Shown: in pieces, positions 1-11,900 of the stretch
Layout: every line of letters starts with the position of its first letter
Position numbering within the stretch: position 1 is the first letter of the stretch
Assembly: GCA_902805475.1 (NCBI GenBank)
Contig: CADCSX010000009.1
Coordinates: 992,001 to 1,056,000, forward strand
From: Entonaema liquescens
Lineage: Eukaryota > Ascomycota > Sordariomycetes > Xylariales > Xylariaceae
Length of the DNA stretch: 64,000 bases
Direction: 5' to 3'
The notes under the pieces: generated by a model
What the model was told of the DNA's origin: nothing
Seen by the model: the letters and a program-made list of their open reading frames with translations, nothing else
Databases searched by the model: none
Position numbers and translations under genes: made by a program

Positions 1-513
1 ATATAGTCATACCCCGTTTTGATCCGTATCCCGTTTCCCCCCTTACATACCGTCGCACACATCACGTGTTAGCATCTCCACAAGTCTTAGCTGGTACCTA
101 CCTTAAATCATGAGCTCCATTTGGGCTCGGAACCCTTCAACTTTTTTTCGAGAAGTGTAAAAAAAAAATCACGAGGCGCGTTTGTCGTGTAATCAATCGC
201 CTTTCAATCCGGGGTTGTATCTGCTATTCCACAAGGCTATATTGGGATAAAAGAGGGGATTCCACTCTCATCCTAGCCCTCACCTTCAATAATCCACTAT
301 CCCAATATCTCACCAATCCTAACCTCCTGAGGGGCTATCGTCATTCATCTTATTGCTCACCTTAGGCGACAGACATCGAAATATTGTCCAGGAAACTGTC
401 TGCATCGTCGCGCCAGTCGGCTGGAACAGCTAAGATAACATCCGTCTCAACTCAGGAGATAGATTTATTTCCAAAATATAATAGCATTAAATTGCCACCC
501 ATAGAACGTACCT
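1..513. other. Upstream intergenic region
   Basis: No gene recognised. The stretch is the presumed 5' region of the CCCH zinc-finger gene that starts at 514. It contains short A and T runs and no open frame with protein-like composition. Confidence 0.5.
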
Positions 514-2487
514 ATGGGGTCCTCATTGATGTTAAACGGACAAGATCCGGCTGCTCTTAAAGCAGAAACAGAAAACCGACTTAGTACTTATTACCAAGTT
601 GATAGTGAGAGGCAGGCTTTCATTCATGTACGTCTCGCGCTAGCATGCTTGCTTTCTACCCCTGGACCCTGAGTGGCTCTCTGTTTCGCTAATATATCCC
701 TAATAGAATATTCTCACCAAAATTGAGGCAGATGCTAAGAAGATTGATGATCTTGAACTTGAACTTGATGATCAGAGGAAATCCCGAGCTGTTTATCAAT
801 CCCAGGCCCGTAATCTTGAGAGTGAAGTGCAGAGGATAGCACATCAACTTGTCTGTTGCGCTATCCACTATATTTCCGAGTGATACATTAGCTGACGCTT
901 GTAGTAGAATAAAGATTCGTTTGTTGTCGTGCTAATTGACGGCGACGGGGCTAAATTTCAGGACGAGTTCTTGCGTGATCCTGTTAACGGTGCGGAGAGA
1001 GCTGCCTTAAAGCTCAAGCATGCAGTCCGAGGAAACCTTAGAGATTCAGGAGTTTCACAAGATGATATTCCTATTCTTGTTCGAGTCTATGCTAATCTCA
1101 ATGACTTATCTAAGTCGTTACGCCTCTCGAGAATTATTGAATATGATGAAGAAATGCGCTTGTTTGCCGAGCGCTTCACCAACAGTCGCGCGGATTTTGA
1201 CTTCGTTAATGTTGGGAAGGGCAAGGAGAATGCCGATTCCAAGATAAGACGTACGTTTTAGCGGTCGCTCCATCCTTTATTATATATCTACATAGCGCGG
1301 CTATATTCCTATGCTGCTTCGAGTCTGCCCACCTGCTCACATGCTCACACGCTTCTAGGTATGCTTAATCACTACTACAGAAACGTGCAGTGCAAGAAGA
1401 TATTCCTTGCTGGGTGCTGTCACGATAATGGTTATCTGCACGATCTTCGTGACTATACAGGGACTCACGAAGAGAAGTTGGTGCTTTTAGAGACTACGCC
1501 TGCAGAGCCGGCTTTTAGGTCCCTTGGCTTTCCCATCATACGTTTCGATGATGTTTTCCGGTCAGATCCATTAGGCAATGAGACAAAGCATATCTTTTCG
1601 ACTATGGCGCCTCCTCCGGGATTTCGCTCGCCCGTTCAGCCGTCTACTGCGCCCGGTCCAATTGCCCGACCTACACAGCCTGTGCAGAGATCGGCCACGA
1701 CGACCGTGTCGCCTGCAACGCAGGAACAAAGACAACTATCTACCCCTATTCCTAATAACTCTACACCGGTTACTATTAGTACACCATCGCCAATACAGCG
1801 CACTACTTCCCCCGAGCAGCAGCAAAATGGTCCACCGCACGCATCAAGCGTTATCAGCTCCGGAAACGGCGGCACTTCGATTAGTTATGCCACTGCTGGG
1901 GGAGTAAATGACCATCAGAATGTCACTGTTAAATCGCCTAAGCCTAAGAAACAACCAAAAGTTATTTATTATAACACGGACGGTTATCGTATCGACCAGC
2001 CCACTCAGCATCCGCCCAGAACCCCTGCTCAATCAACTTACCAAGCTAAGTTTCAGGCAATCAAGCCTTCTGTTTTCTGTAACGACCATTACCTGAAGGG
2101 TCGCTGCAAATGGGGCATCAGCTGTGATAAGACACACGACGCTGAGTTAACCGGTCCGGAACTCGCTATCCACCGTTACAAAGCTCGAACCAGCCTCTGT
2201 CCCGCTGGCCCTTACTGCGTCGACTACGATTGCTATCTTTCTCACCATTGCCCTCGTACTCCATGTACCAGGGGTGATATGTGTCCTTTCTCCAATACCG
2301 AGAAGTGGGGAGATTTACATCTGACTAAGGAGCAGCTTCAGCCTTCGTAAGTCATCCATTAAAGTCTAAGATATTGCCTATTCTGGCTCGGCTTGGCTTT
2401 CTTTAGGGTTTCAATATTGTGCTGACATAATATTCTTCATGTAGGACCAAGTGGACGGAAGGCAATGAGCTTCCCGAGCATATCTAA
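514..2487 (+). CDS. CCCH zinc-finger protein with NYN/PIN-like domain
   Basis: I join five exons by splice signals and phase: 514-627, 707-850, 908-1250, 1359-2346 and 2445-2487, giving 543 residues. Residues 39-86 are charged and heptad-like, consistent with a short coiled coil. Residues 91-260 form an alpha/beta domain opening with LIDGDG and containing FVNVGKGKENAD and FLAGCCHDNG. The spaced acidic residues resemble NYN/PIN nucleases; this is an inference, because the usual SGDSDF motif is replaced. About residues 280-430 are Pro/Ser/Thr/Gln-rich and probably disordered. Residues 441-459 form a CX8CX5CX3H finger, followed by a second Cys/His-rich segment near 481-500. Such architecture fits an RNA-binding, possibly RNA-cleaving protein. 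Similar coiled-coil/CCCH proteins are common but poorly studied in ascomycetes. The final exon is tiny (43 nt) and supplies the last 14 residues. Confidence 0.85.
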
Positions 2488-2950
2488 CCTAACCCGAGCT
2501 TGTACCTGAAAAATAAAGGATGTGGGGTGGGAATGAGCCCTTGCGCACATGCCGGGTTAAGTTTCTTTTTATCACTGTTAGACGTTAAATTTATAACAGA
2601 GTGGACAGGAGGGGTGGCATCTGTTCTGTCGAGGACCGAGATAAAGACGAGATGTTTGGAGTGGCATAATATTTGCAGCTTTTTTAAGGACATGATGTAC
2701 TCCCTCCTTTTCCCCTGGCCGACTGAAATAACAATAAATCGGATATAAGGGGTGGATATCACTTGGGTATGGATTGTGGCTCTGGCGGGAACGCCATTGC
2801 TAACTACGTGTGCAGGTACTTAGAAATATCGCCTCTTTACATTACTATACATTAGTAAAAATTGATATGTCGTTGATTTGTACGTGTCTACTCCTTGGTG
2901 AACTATAATTCATGGGTATATGATACGATATGTCCTCCCGATTAGGTGGA
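2488..2950. other. Intergenic, convergent 3' ends
   Basis: This is the space between the convergent CCCH gene and K+ channel gene. Short open frames exist on both strands but none looks like protein, and no structured element is visible. Confidence 0.5.
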
Positions 2951-5708
2951 TTAGTAGTAACCTGGCGCTTTCTTCTGCTCATTCTGCCGCTCTTCCTCTT
3001 GGACCCTTCTCAGCGCTTCCGGGCCCGCACCCCCTTCCCTCACGACGGCCTGCAGCTCTTCTCTCAGCTTCTGCTCTAATTTATCCAGAATCCACTCTGC
3101 CTCCTCCCGGGTATCCAGGAGCGGGCTTCGATGTCCGATCCAACTCCACTTGGGTATTTCCGCAGCCACGCTTGATTCCTTGCCACCACCACCGCCGCTA
3201 CAACTGCTGCTGCTATTTTCCTCGTCGTCCCTCGACGCATCGTTATCTCCATTCACGGAAGTCGCAGAGTCACCGCGTAGCCGATCCGCAACAGCACGAG
3301 GGCGTCTGCGATGGGGCCCTTCCGGCGGCCGGCGCTCGGGACGGCGGTGGTTCTCGGCGCTACTCTCGTCCTCGCCGATGAGCCGGAGGTACCAGGCCCT
3401 TAGGTTTAAGTTAGCACGGAAAACGGAGAGCTAGCTTGGGGTCCCTCTAGCCTCTAGGTAGATACGGTACGAAAGAAAACGGCGGGTGAGAAAAAGGAGG
3501 GGGGGAGATGGTGGGGAAATGCGGGAATGTCTCGGGTTTACTACTGACCACTCCTTGAACGTGTACTTGCGCGGAGGTGAGTGCCGTAGGTGCTTAGTCA
3601 CGCGGGTGATCTCGTCGATAAGGACGAGGTGGTATTCGGCGCGGGATTTGGGGAGTTCGGTAGGTAAGCTCTTGCGGGCCACGGAGGCGGAACGTCTGGG
3701 AGATTTTGCCTTTGGTTTCGGGTTTCTAGCAGGTGAAGATTTGGACATATGTTCTGGCCTATTAGTAATTTGTTTGGTTGAAGTGGGGTTTGTCGGCGGT
3801 GATGTTGTTCGTGACTCTCCATTCCCGGCGTCTTTCTGAGCTCTACGGTTACTCTCTGCGTTGTTGATGTCAGTTGAATTAGAAGTCCTTCTTTCGTTTT
3901 CCTCCTCCCCATCATCATCATCATCATCATCCTCGTCATCTGTATGCTGCTCATTAGCCGCCCCTAAAAAGCCCGGAGCGGACTCTTCGATATCGTCATC
4001 CATGAATAATACGCCACAGGACAGTTTCGATAAAAATTGCTTCATCTCTTTCCTAAATCCATGCTCCCCGGGTAGGATTGTGATATTTCCAAGTAAGAGC
4101 GTGCCGTCTTTAATGCCCTTGACGATAGTGTCCCCCGCATTAGATATGAGAACAGTCATGGTTGGCAAGGCGAGAAGAGACCAGAATACAAAGAAGGCTT
4201 TGGCTGAGTTCGACACCGGTGTGAGATCACCATACCCGATGGTTGTCAATGCCGTGAATGCGAAATAGAACCCGTCAAAGTATGTCCACCCCTGGTAGGG
4301 ATACTCGCATTCTTGGAAAATCTTGGCACCTACGAGCCAGAGCAAGACCCAAGTTGTGGTAGATATCGCCATTGCAGTCCACCTTTCTCTTTCTGATGCT
4401 CTGTGCCGTGTTAGTATTCTACAGGGGTATCAAGATGATTTATATATTAATAGATTCATATATCAAGGAAAAGAATATAAGTCCTTTATAGGAGAATACG
4501 TGTGGAAGAAATTTTGACTACTTACTACCCCTAATTAGCATAGATAAACATGGGATTATATCTGTACATACCTGTCGTTGAACCTTACGCATCAGTTGAA
4601 ACTCTTTCTGACGGCGCTCGAACTCTGTCCAGCGAGGGCTCGAAGGGAAACTATCCGAAGCTTCGCCATCGACCGGTTCGAGGACGCCACCGTGTCCTTT
4701 CCGCAAAACGCGACGTATTAATAAACGCCGCTGCCTCTCCAGCATACGTGCGTCGAGTCTGTGCTTGCCGCGATCAAGAATCATACTCCGTATCGATCCG
4801 ATCACCAAACCGAGACTGATAACACCGATTAGGGCGTATGGGACGAGAAGGCTGCGGCCAAGACTGGTCTGCGGGGATATCTCGCCGAAACCTACGGTGA
4901 AGAGGGTGACATCTGCCCAATATACAGAATCAAGATAGTTCCAACCCTCGATCTTAGAGAAGATAAGGGCACCTAGGAGAAGGTATATTAGGAATACGAT
5001 AGTCTGAAGCATTAGTGTCCTCTGGCTGGTTGTCAGCTCGAAGTCTTTGCCGTAGTGACCCGTCTCAGCGCCCCAAACAGTGATAACCATAAGAGTGGCT
5101 ACTATGAAGTAGATAACAGCTGCATATAAGCCATAATAGAAAGCCTGAGACCAAACATACTCAATCTGGGGCTGTAAATCTAACGGCCCAGATGCTGTGG
5201 CGCATAGAGCTATGAGACATATAGCCGATATATACCAACCTGCTATCGTTATAGGCTGGGCGATGGAAAACCTCACTCTCTTCGTCATGTTCAAGAGAAG
5301 AAACGCGTTCGCAACTACAGCGAGAACTAGCTGGACGGCATTTACTACTGTTAGCCATAGAGGATCCTTAACATATATAGCTTTGGTGACGTCGGAGCCT
5401 GGCGGAATATGCTGCCTCCAATACTTGACAAGCGAGCAGATACTGAAAGCTGAAGCTACTGGGCCTAAGGTGCCGGCTAACATGGGGAATGCGGCTGATG
5501 CAAACCACCAACGGCTAGATGGATTCGATGCGAGTCAGTTTCAGTATATAAATAAACAGGTAAATATACGCAGATATTCGTATTCTCACCTAGGATCGAG
5601 ATGAATCTGGTCATTCATGATACCTCTATTTCCAACCTTCTCGTGATCCAAGCCGTCGACAGCCTGTGACTGCTCTTCGATATTATTATTAAGATCTGCA
5701 TCCTCCAT
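2951..5708 (-). CDS. TOK-type two-pore outward-rectifier K+ channel
   Basis: Exons read right to left: 5708-5590, 5514-4568, 4398-3549 and 3398-2951, giving about 787 residues. The N-terminal half has the run of hydrophobic helices typical of fungal TOK channels. The first pore loop has TVGFG (residues 246-250) and the second has TIGYG (408-412). After pore 2 there is an acidic stretch, including an Asp run encoded by a GAT-type repeat, then a basic Ser/Pro-rich tail. The C-terminal exon starts AWYLRLIGEDE and ends with a Trp-rich, helical segment common in this family. The protein would sit in the plasma membrane and release K+ on depolarisation. The intron 2 boundary is uncertain: the strongest donor (GTATGT at 4571) breaks the frame, so I used the GTACAG four bases downstream, which keeps it. 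A one-base sequence error there is an alternative. Confidence 0.93.
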
Positions 5709-6395
5709 CTTCGACGAGCTTAATAGGGAGTGCTCATATTTTGATTGTAGGTTTGTGGAGGTGTAGAAAGTTGTTTTGATTCATATGCCCTGCGCTTGTA
5801 AACTGTAGTTAATCAGATATAAGAAGGTTCAAAGTCGAAAAGATCTCTCCGATTTAGCTATTCTTCACTGCTGGCTTATGAAAAGAGCGTTGGGTATATC
5901 ATCATGTATTACATATTTAGATAGGTTATTTAAATAAGACATTTATCGCACTGCGCATGGCGGAATAAGAATATATATATAATAGACAAAGGAGGGTCAG
6001 GCGCATGTTCTTGATGGACATGTTTTGATGTGGTATGACGTCGCTTGGCATCGGGATCGTGAAGCTAAGCTTTAGGTGGAAACAGTTGGAAGACAGGAGG
6101 GGTCTAGCCACTAAACCCCACCTAACTGGGATCAAGGGATAATAACGCGGTGGACTGACACATGATTGGCTCCGAACCCACTGAGCAGTATGCAACAAAC
6201 GATCTTGTATCACCTAATTTTTATCGCTTGGCGCGTAAAAATAGTTCTTTTTTTTTGGTTCGTGTTGCTTTTTATTACCCTTGATGCGTACCTAACCCAA
6301 TAAACTACAACTTGATTTGATTACAAAACTATTTCAAAACGAACAAGACACCTCGGAGAACATCAATGAGCTCACTCCAAATAATATAAAAGAAG
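5709..6395. other. Divergent promoter region
   Basis: This is the shared upstream region of the K+ channel (-) and the alpha/beta hydrolase (+). It has AT-rich patches and a T9 run near 6247. No gene or RNA was recognised. Confidence 0.5.
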
Positions 6396-7732
6396 ATGAG
6401 AAAAAAATGGATCACGAGTAGAAGTTTAGTATCTGCCGGCCTTCGCGGCCACAAAACGAGGCATTATAGCTATGTTGCCAAAGATGTAGAACGTGTAAGT
6501 ATTACCGTTGGCTCATCAGGCAGTACGACAATTGAGTTAGTATCTAACTAGAAACATACATACGCATAAATTGGACTTTCAAATCTGACTTGTGATAGTT
6601 TACTTAATATCTCGAACCTGTCACCAAACAGTCCCTTATTGGTATATCTACCACCATTCCCAACAAGATTCACAGACAAGCCTATCCAGTTACCACATTA
6701 CATTCGGAGGTACCCTACGGCTGTAATAAATTACCGCTGGTCTGGATTCACTCCCTCTGTGACCTTCAAGGCGAGGCCTTCTCTCCTATCTTGGCCGGCC
6801 CCTATTCATGATACCACCATGGCTTATGATTGGATTCTCAAAAACTTGAGTCCGCCACAAGATCAGCGCCGAGGTATATACCTCTTCGGTTCGTATCTTG
6901 GAGCGACCTTGGCAGTGTCCCTAGCCCTCACGGAAACTCGTCCTCATGAGCGGATGGCTGTTCGAGGATGTGCCGCATACAATGGAATATATAACTGGAC
7001 TAAGTTCCTTCCGGACCATCCCGTCAACCAACCGGATCCGAGATTCGCCCCAGAAGAAATGTTACCGCAACGGAACGACATCCACTTCCGGCAGTTGAGG
7101 CAACATACCGAAGCATTATTCGCAACCCCAGCCAACCTCTTCGACCCCTTTGCAAGCCCTGGCCTATTCTTCTTTTCCCCGAGATTCTCGTGCCGCCCAA
7201 CTTCACTGACTCTGCTCTCGCCCCTTCTGGGACGGACGAGTCAATATTACCTCTCTCGCATCCGAAGAAGAGATGGCTCGTCTTCCCACCAAGGACGACC
7301 ACGCTGCAAATTCCCGAGATGTTACTGCTGCATACTAGGCCGCCCTATTTCTCGGAGTTATCTTTGAAAAAGTGGCAGGAAGGGGACAAGAACAAGGTGT
7401 ATCCTGGAAATAGTTTCCGATCTCAGGCTGAAGAGCTCAGCAGATACATGCGTCTTAGTATTAATAGATCGGAGCTGCCAAAAGAGTTTGATTGGGACGA
7501 CATTATCGATAATGATGAGGATGAGGATGAGGATGAGGATGGTGGTGACGTGACAACGGAGGCTCTTAGGAGGATAAAGGTTCATGATGTCGGACCAATT
7601 GCTAGGGACTACAAGCTCGGCGAGAAGGGAGGGGGAATAGTTGCAAGGTGGTTGAGTCGTCAGCTCTCAGGCAAGCCGTTGAGAACAAGCGATGTAGTCG
7701 ACTATTATGCTCCAAAGAGATTTCCAGAATAA
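6396..7732 (+). CDS. Alpha/beta hydrolase family protein, one-base frameshift
   Basis: Exon 1 is 6396-6535 and exon 2 is 6599-7732, joined in phase 2 across a 63-nt intron. The reading starts MRKKW, passes GSSGSTTI, then LLVYLPPFP and AVINYRW, typical of a fungal alpha/beta hydrolase group. The likely nucleophile elbow is GSYLG (Ser about residue 145), not a canonical GxSxG. The frame is lost at the C4 run at 7177-7180. Upstream the protein reads to SPGLFFFS, and downstream ILVPPNFTDS continues in another frame without a break to the stop at 7730. One extra base in the run restores a protein of about 424 residues. The tail has an Asp/Glu repeat (near 7510-7540). The substrate is unknown. It is either a sequence error or a recent pseudogene; I favour error because both halves look conserved. 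Confidence 0.75.
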
Positions 7733-8187
7733 AATAAAAATAAATACCATATGAACCACATTTGCCTCTCGTCCTCAGATCCTCTTCTAATTCTAAAATA
7801 CGTGGTTGAACGTAAAATCTATCAGTGCCGCGAGCTTGATAAGGCACGGACTTGCAAAGTAATGTATAAAAGCCATGGACTTCTCTTCTCTAACCTAGAT
7901 CGTTAAGTTATATGAATAAGAAGTATCCTCCTTTAAATCTTCTAACTACCAAAGTGATATATGGTAGGTAGTTCCAATGTCAATACCTACAGTACATTAT
8001 TCTAATACCGTTAATAAGTACACTCACGTACTAATTACTATGACGCGGTACTAAATTGCAACTGCCACCCTCCAGCAGTCCACTACCAATGCACTAGCCC
8101 CTTTGAACAAGCAGCCCCACATCCAGCATTTAGCGCTACGTATAACATATATAAAGCCGTATAACAGGCCGAATTAACAACTACCAG
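7733..8187. other. Intergenic
   Basis: Non-coding space between the hydrolase and the tRNA gene. It is moderately AT-rich with several TAGGTA/TACCTA words. Nothing else was seen. Confidence 0.5.
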
Positions 8188-8282
8188 GGTCTGATGGTCT
8201 AGTGGTAGGATTCTCGCTTTGGGTTCATTTGACATGAGTTCAAAATTGCGAGAGGTCCCGGGTTCGATCCCCGGTCAGACCC
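8188..8282 (+). tRNA. tRNA-Pro (anticodon TGG), with intron
   Basis: The 7-bp acceptor stem GGTCTGA (8188-8194) pairs with TCAGACC (8275-8281), leaving C8282 as discriminator. The A box TGGTCTAGTGG starts at 8195 and the B box GGTTCGATCC is at 8261-8270. The anticodon stem CTCGC (8213-8217) pairs with GCGAG (8248-8252). The loop reads TT-TGG-G before a 23-nt intron (8224-8246) at the standard 37/38 position. The anticodon TGG at 8220-8222 decodes proline. Confidence 0.95.
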
Positions 8283-8285
8283 TAC

Positions 8286-8290
8286 TTTTT
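8286..8290 (+). terminator. RNA polymerase III T5 terminator
   Basis: A run of five T lies four bases after the tRNA 3' end, as expected for Pol III termination. Confidence 0.8.
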
Positions 8291-8925
8291 GCATTTTTCT
8301 TCGCTGTAACTGTGAAACTTTATCCAATTGACATTGGTCACGAATAGTTGATGCGGGAAAATACTACTTTTCAGTTTTACTGGTGGATTGGCGGACTAAT
8401 TGTGTCGATGCAACGTAGTCGACAAGGTTCAATGCAAAATACCCGATCGCTTCGTGGGGCAGACTTTCAATTCGCGTGCATGCATCCATCCGTCTATTCT
8501 TTAGAATTGATTAAGTTGCCTTTTTGTACGTATCTTACATATGAATTAGAAAATACCTTCATGTTTTATTTGTTTGTCCCTTGTTGCTTACCACTGTTTG
8601 TTATGTATTTGTTTATATTGTATATGGTTGCTGAGCGGGATCTCGATATCATCTACACTTCGACAAGACATATTCACACAGAGCTCAGATTCCTAAGACT
8701 ACCTAATGTGTATGCCATGCATCTCATCTTCACAATATCTTAATAGAGTCTATTATATATATACCTTCTAGTTGAGATATAAGGGTATATAATAATACCT
8801 ACAGCCCATAGTTATCCAATCCATGCTATATGTATGTATGTATGTACTTATGTCCAGGCCGTATATATATATATATGCATGTATATATCCATCTAAACAA
8901 AGCTTTTGCTCGAAAACCATAATAT
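8291..8925. other. Intergenic, TA/TATG-rich
   Basis: No convincing gene. There is a (TATG)n tract around 8828-8845 and TA dinucleotide tracts around 8864-8886, just before the 3' end of the ABC transporter gene. Confidence 0.5.
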
Positions 8926-11900
8926 CTATCGCATGATATTTACCTCTAAAACAGCCAACAATAAAAGAGATTGGACAGGGTATGATGCAAGTATGCTTAT
9001 GCTTATGCGTGTATGCGTATATGTGAGTAAATGCAATCCTCCTTCTCCCCTTCTACCGCCACGCCCACCACTTTTCTTCTTCTTCTCATTGTACCCCTCC
9101 TCGCGAACATTATGCTGCCCGACGATCGTCAGGAACACTTGATCGAGCGTCGTCGGCGTGCACGAGAAGTGCTCGATGCCGAGCTCCTCCTTGTGCTCCT
9201 CGAGTATCACGATGAGTCGACCGACCGCACTTCTGCCGCTTCCCGCGCCTGCGACCGCGCTCGCCGGTATAGAGAACCGCATTTGCCCGTGGTACGTCTT
9301 CTGGTCGACCTCGGCGCCGGGCCACGTATCCACCACCCACTGGCGCACGCGCTCCATCTCCTCGGGCGTCGAGTGCGGCGCCGACTTGCTGACGAGGTGC
9401 ACGTGGAGCGCGTCGCCGAAGCGCTGGCGGAGATTGTCAGTCGTGCCCATGGCGAGCATGCGCTTGGCCAGGATACCGGCACGGTTCGCGAGCGCGTCGG
9501 CTTCCTCCATGCTATGCGTAGTGAGAAGGATGGATCGGCCAGGTACGATGGAGTGCAGCGTTCGCCACATTATTCGCTTCGCTGCCGCGTCGAGACCTGA
9601 GGAGGGCTCGTCGAGGAGGACGACGCTAGGGTTACCCATCAAGGCTATGCCAAGAGATAGCTTCCTCTTATTTCCACCCGAAAGCGCGTGCGCCATGCGG
9701 GTCGAAAAGGCTTCGAGACCCACAGCGCGAATGACGGCTTTGACGTTGTGCTCAATATCAGGGATACCCCGAATGCGCGCGTAGAACCGCAGATGTTCGA
9801 GGACCGTCATTGAATCGATAGCGTCAAATTGAGGACACACGCCCAAGTGGGATCGAGCTTCTGCACGGCGGCGGCTCACAGATGTGTTCTCAACGAGAAC
9901 ATCACCTCCATTATAGCTGGGTTGGATGTCACCACGGATCAACGAGATAGTTGTAGACTTTCCGGCGCCGTTAGGTCCTAATAGCGCAAATACCTCGCTA
10001 TGCTGAACGCCGAACGTAACGTTATCAACAGCCGTATTCTTACCGAATGTCTTCGTTAAGTGCAACACCCGGAGACCGTCACTTTCCTGCGGTGTGCTAG
10101 TTACGCGGACAAGTTCGTTGGCAATTTCTTCGTCCGAAGCAGCTGGGTCGTTGGAGGCTGGTGGTGTTTTTTGTGTAATGCGGCTGAGCAGACTGCTTCC
10201 CGCCCCGCTATCGTGCCATAGCAAGTAACCAAACAAGAGGACAGACTGTAGGATCAGGTATAGGATTGGACCGCCGTAGGCAGTTATAGCGGCCGGGTTA
10301 CTCTGTATCTGGTCTCCGTCGCACGTTACTGAGAAGAGGTTAAGGGTGATAAACATCGTTCGGACGACCGAACCGATGGGTACGAAGGCGGATATAACGA
10401 AATGAGCGATTAGAATGGATGAATCAATGAGGACGACCGGCGAGTATGTGAGGACGCAAAGATATGCAATCAAGTAGATGAGGAAACCGACTGCCTGACC
10501 GGCTGCTGAGAAGGCATATGTCGACAGCTGGTTGTTGCTGAATAGAGATATGGCGTATGAGAGCAAGGTAGACGCTAAGCCATACAACATGAAAATGAGA
10601 AAGAGGTAAGGGACGTGATACCAGACATCGGACGATGCGGCAAAAGCGACGGTAGCGAGCCCAGAGGAAACAACAACGATTGCAAAGTCGAAGAGCGTAT
10701 AAGAAGCCCAGAGCGGTAATGAGCGCACACCGTTCGAGTATTGCAGTCCTCGGACATTCCGACGCCTCTCAATATTTGGGTAAAGACCAAAGAAAGCTGG
10801 ATAGATGGACATAGCCAAACAAAAGTAGATCAGTAGCTGTAGGGAATCCCCGGTCGACGGTGCCCACGGTGTGTCGAATGGCGCGTAGGTTGTAGCAATG
10901 CTCGTGTTAGATAGCATGATATCCAAAGAATTCAGTCCGAAGATTGAGGTGAGCACATCTCCGCTGTCTGCTTGGTATAAAACCGTAGGCGCCGAATTGG
11001 CATCCCCAAGCCACCACCCAGCAGGCGTAATGTTCTTTCGCATTTGTACGACAAAGTTATTGAACTCATCTAGGGAATCGACCAAGTGTAGGCTCTCGAT
11101 GAACGCTGTTAGCAGACTCGATCCTGTGCCGGTCGTATTGTCAGCTCTGGGTAGGAATTGGCTTAGGCTTTGGTTCTGGTTTCCGCCGAGAAGGACAGGG
11201 GCGAAGAGCCTCTCTATCGTTTCGTCACTAAACTGAGAAGATGGCCCAGCAACGAGCCATAGGTTTTCATATAGAGCAAGAGAAGCCGATGCGTCGACGT
11301 TCTTTTGGTCGGCAGGGCTACATCCCACTGGGTGCTGGTCCGTGACGTAGAGAACCGTCAAAGCCGCTGCTATTATGGGAATCAGGAAGGCTGCCACATA
11401 AGGAAACCAGTTCGTCTTGAATATAGTGCATCGCTTCCTGAACAGTACTCCTGTCTGCTTCAAATAGCCGATTGGACGTCCTGACAGTAACTCTAGCCTA
11501 TCCTTCTCAAGCCCACTGCCAATACTGCCTTCGGGCCCTACTTGCTTGTCAGTAGCCATTTCAGCAGAGGACGAGCTCTCTGCTTGTCTTGTAACGTGCT
11601 CCCCTTGGACCTCCTCAGCTACTTGTAAGAAGACGTCTTCGATAGTCGGGTTAGAAAATTTGTAATCGTGGATTCCTTCAGACTTAAGGGCACGTATAAC
11701 ATCGGCAGCGAGACTAGATGTCGGCGCAATATAGCTGATCACATCGAAACCTATCTTGCGGGTTACATTTTCAATTTCAGGGGGATTCTTGATCTCTCTA
11801 GCATTGAATACGTGGACCCGATATCCGGCACCCAGTCTCTCCTTTAGTTCGACAGAAGAACCTTGGGCTCGCAATGTACCCTTAGAGAGGATGGCAATGT

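Noticed and set aside
2920..3434. Plus-strand Pro/Ser-rich frames
   Set aside because: Antisense shadows of the K+ channel C-terminal exon.
8348..8743. 131-codon plus-strand frame after the tRNA
   Set aside because: Composition is Phe/Leu/Tyr-rich as in translated AT-rich DNA; no supporting structure.
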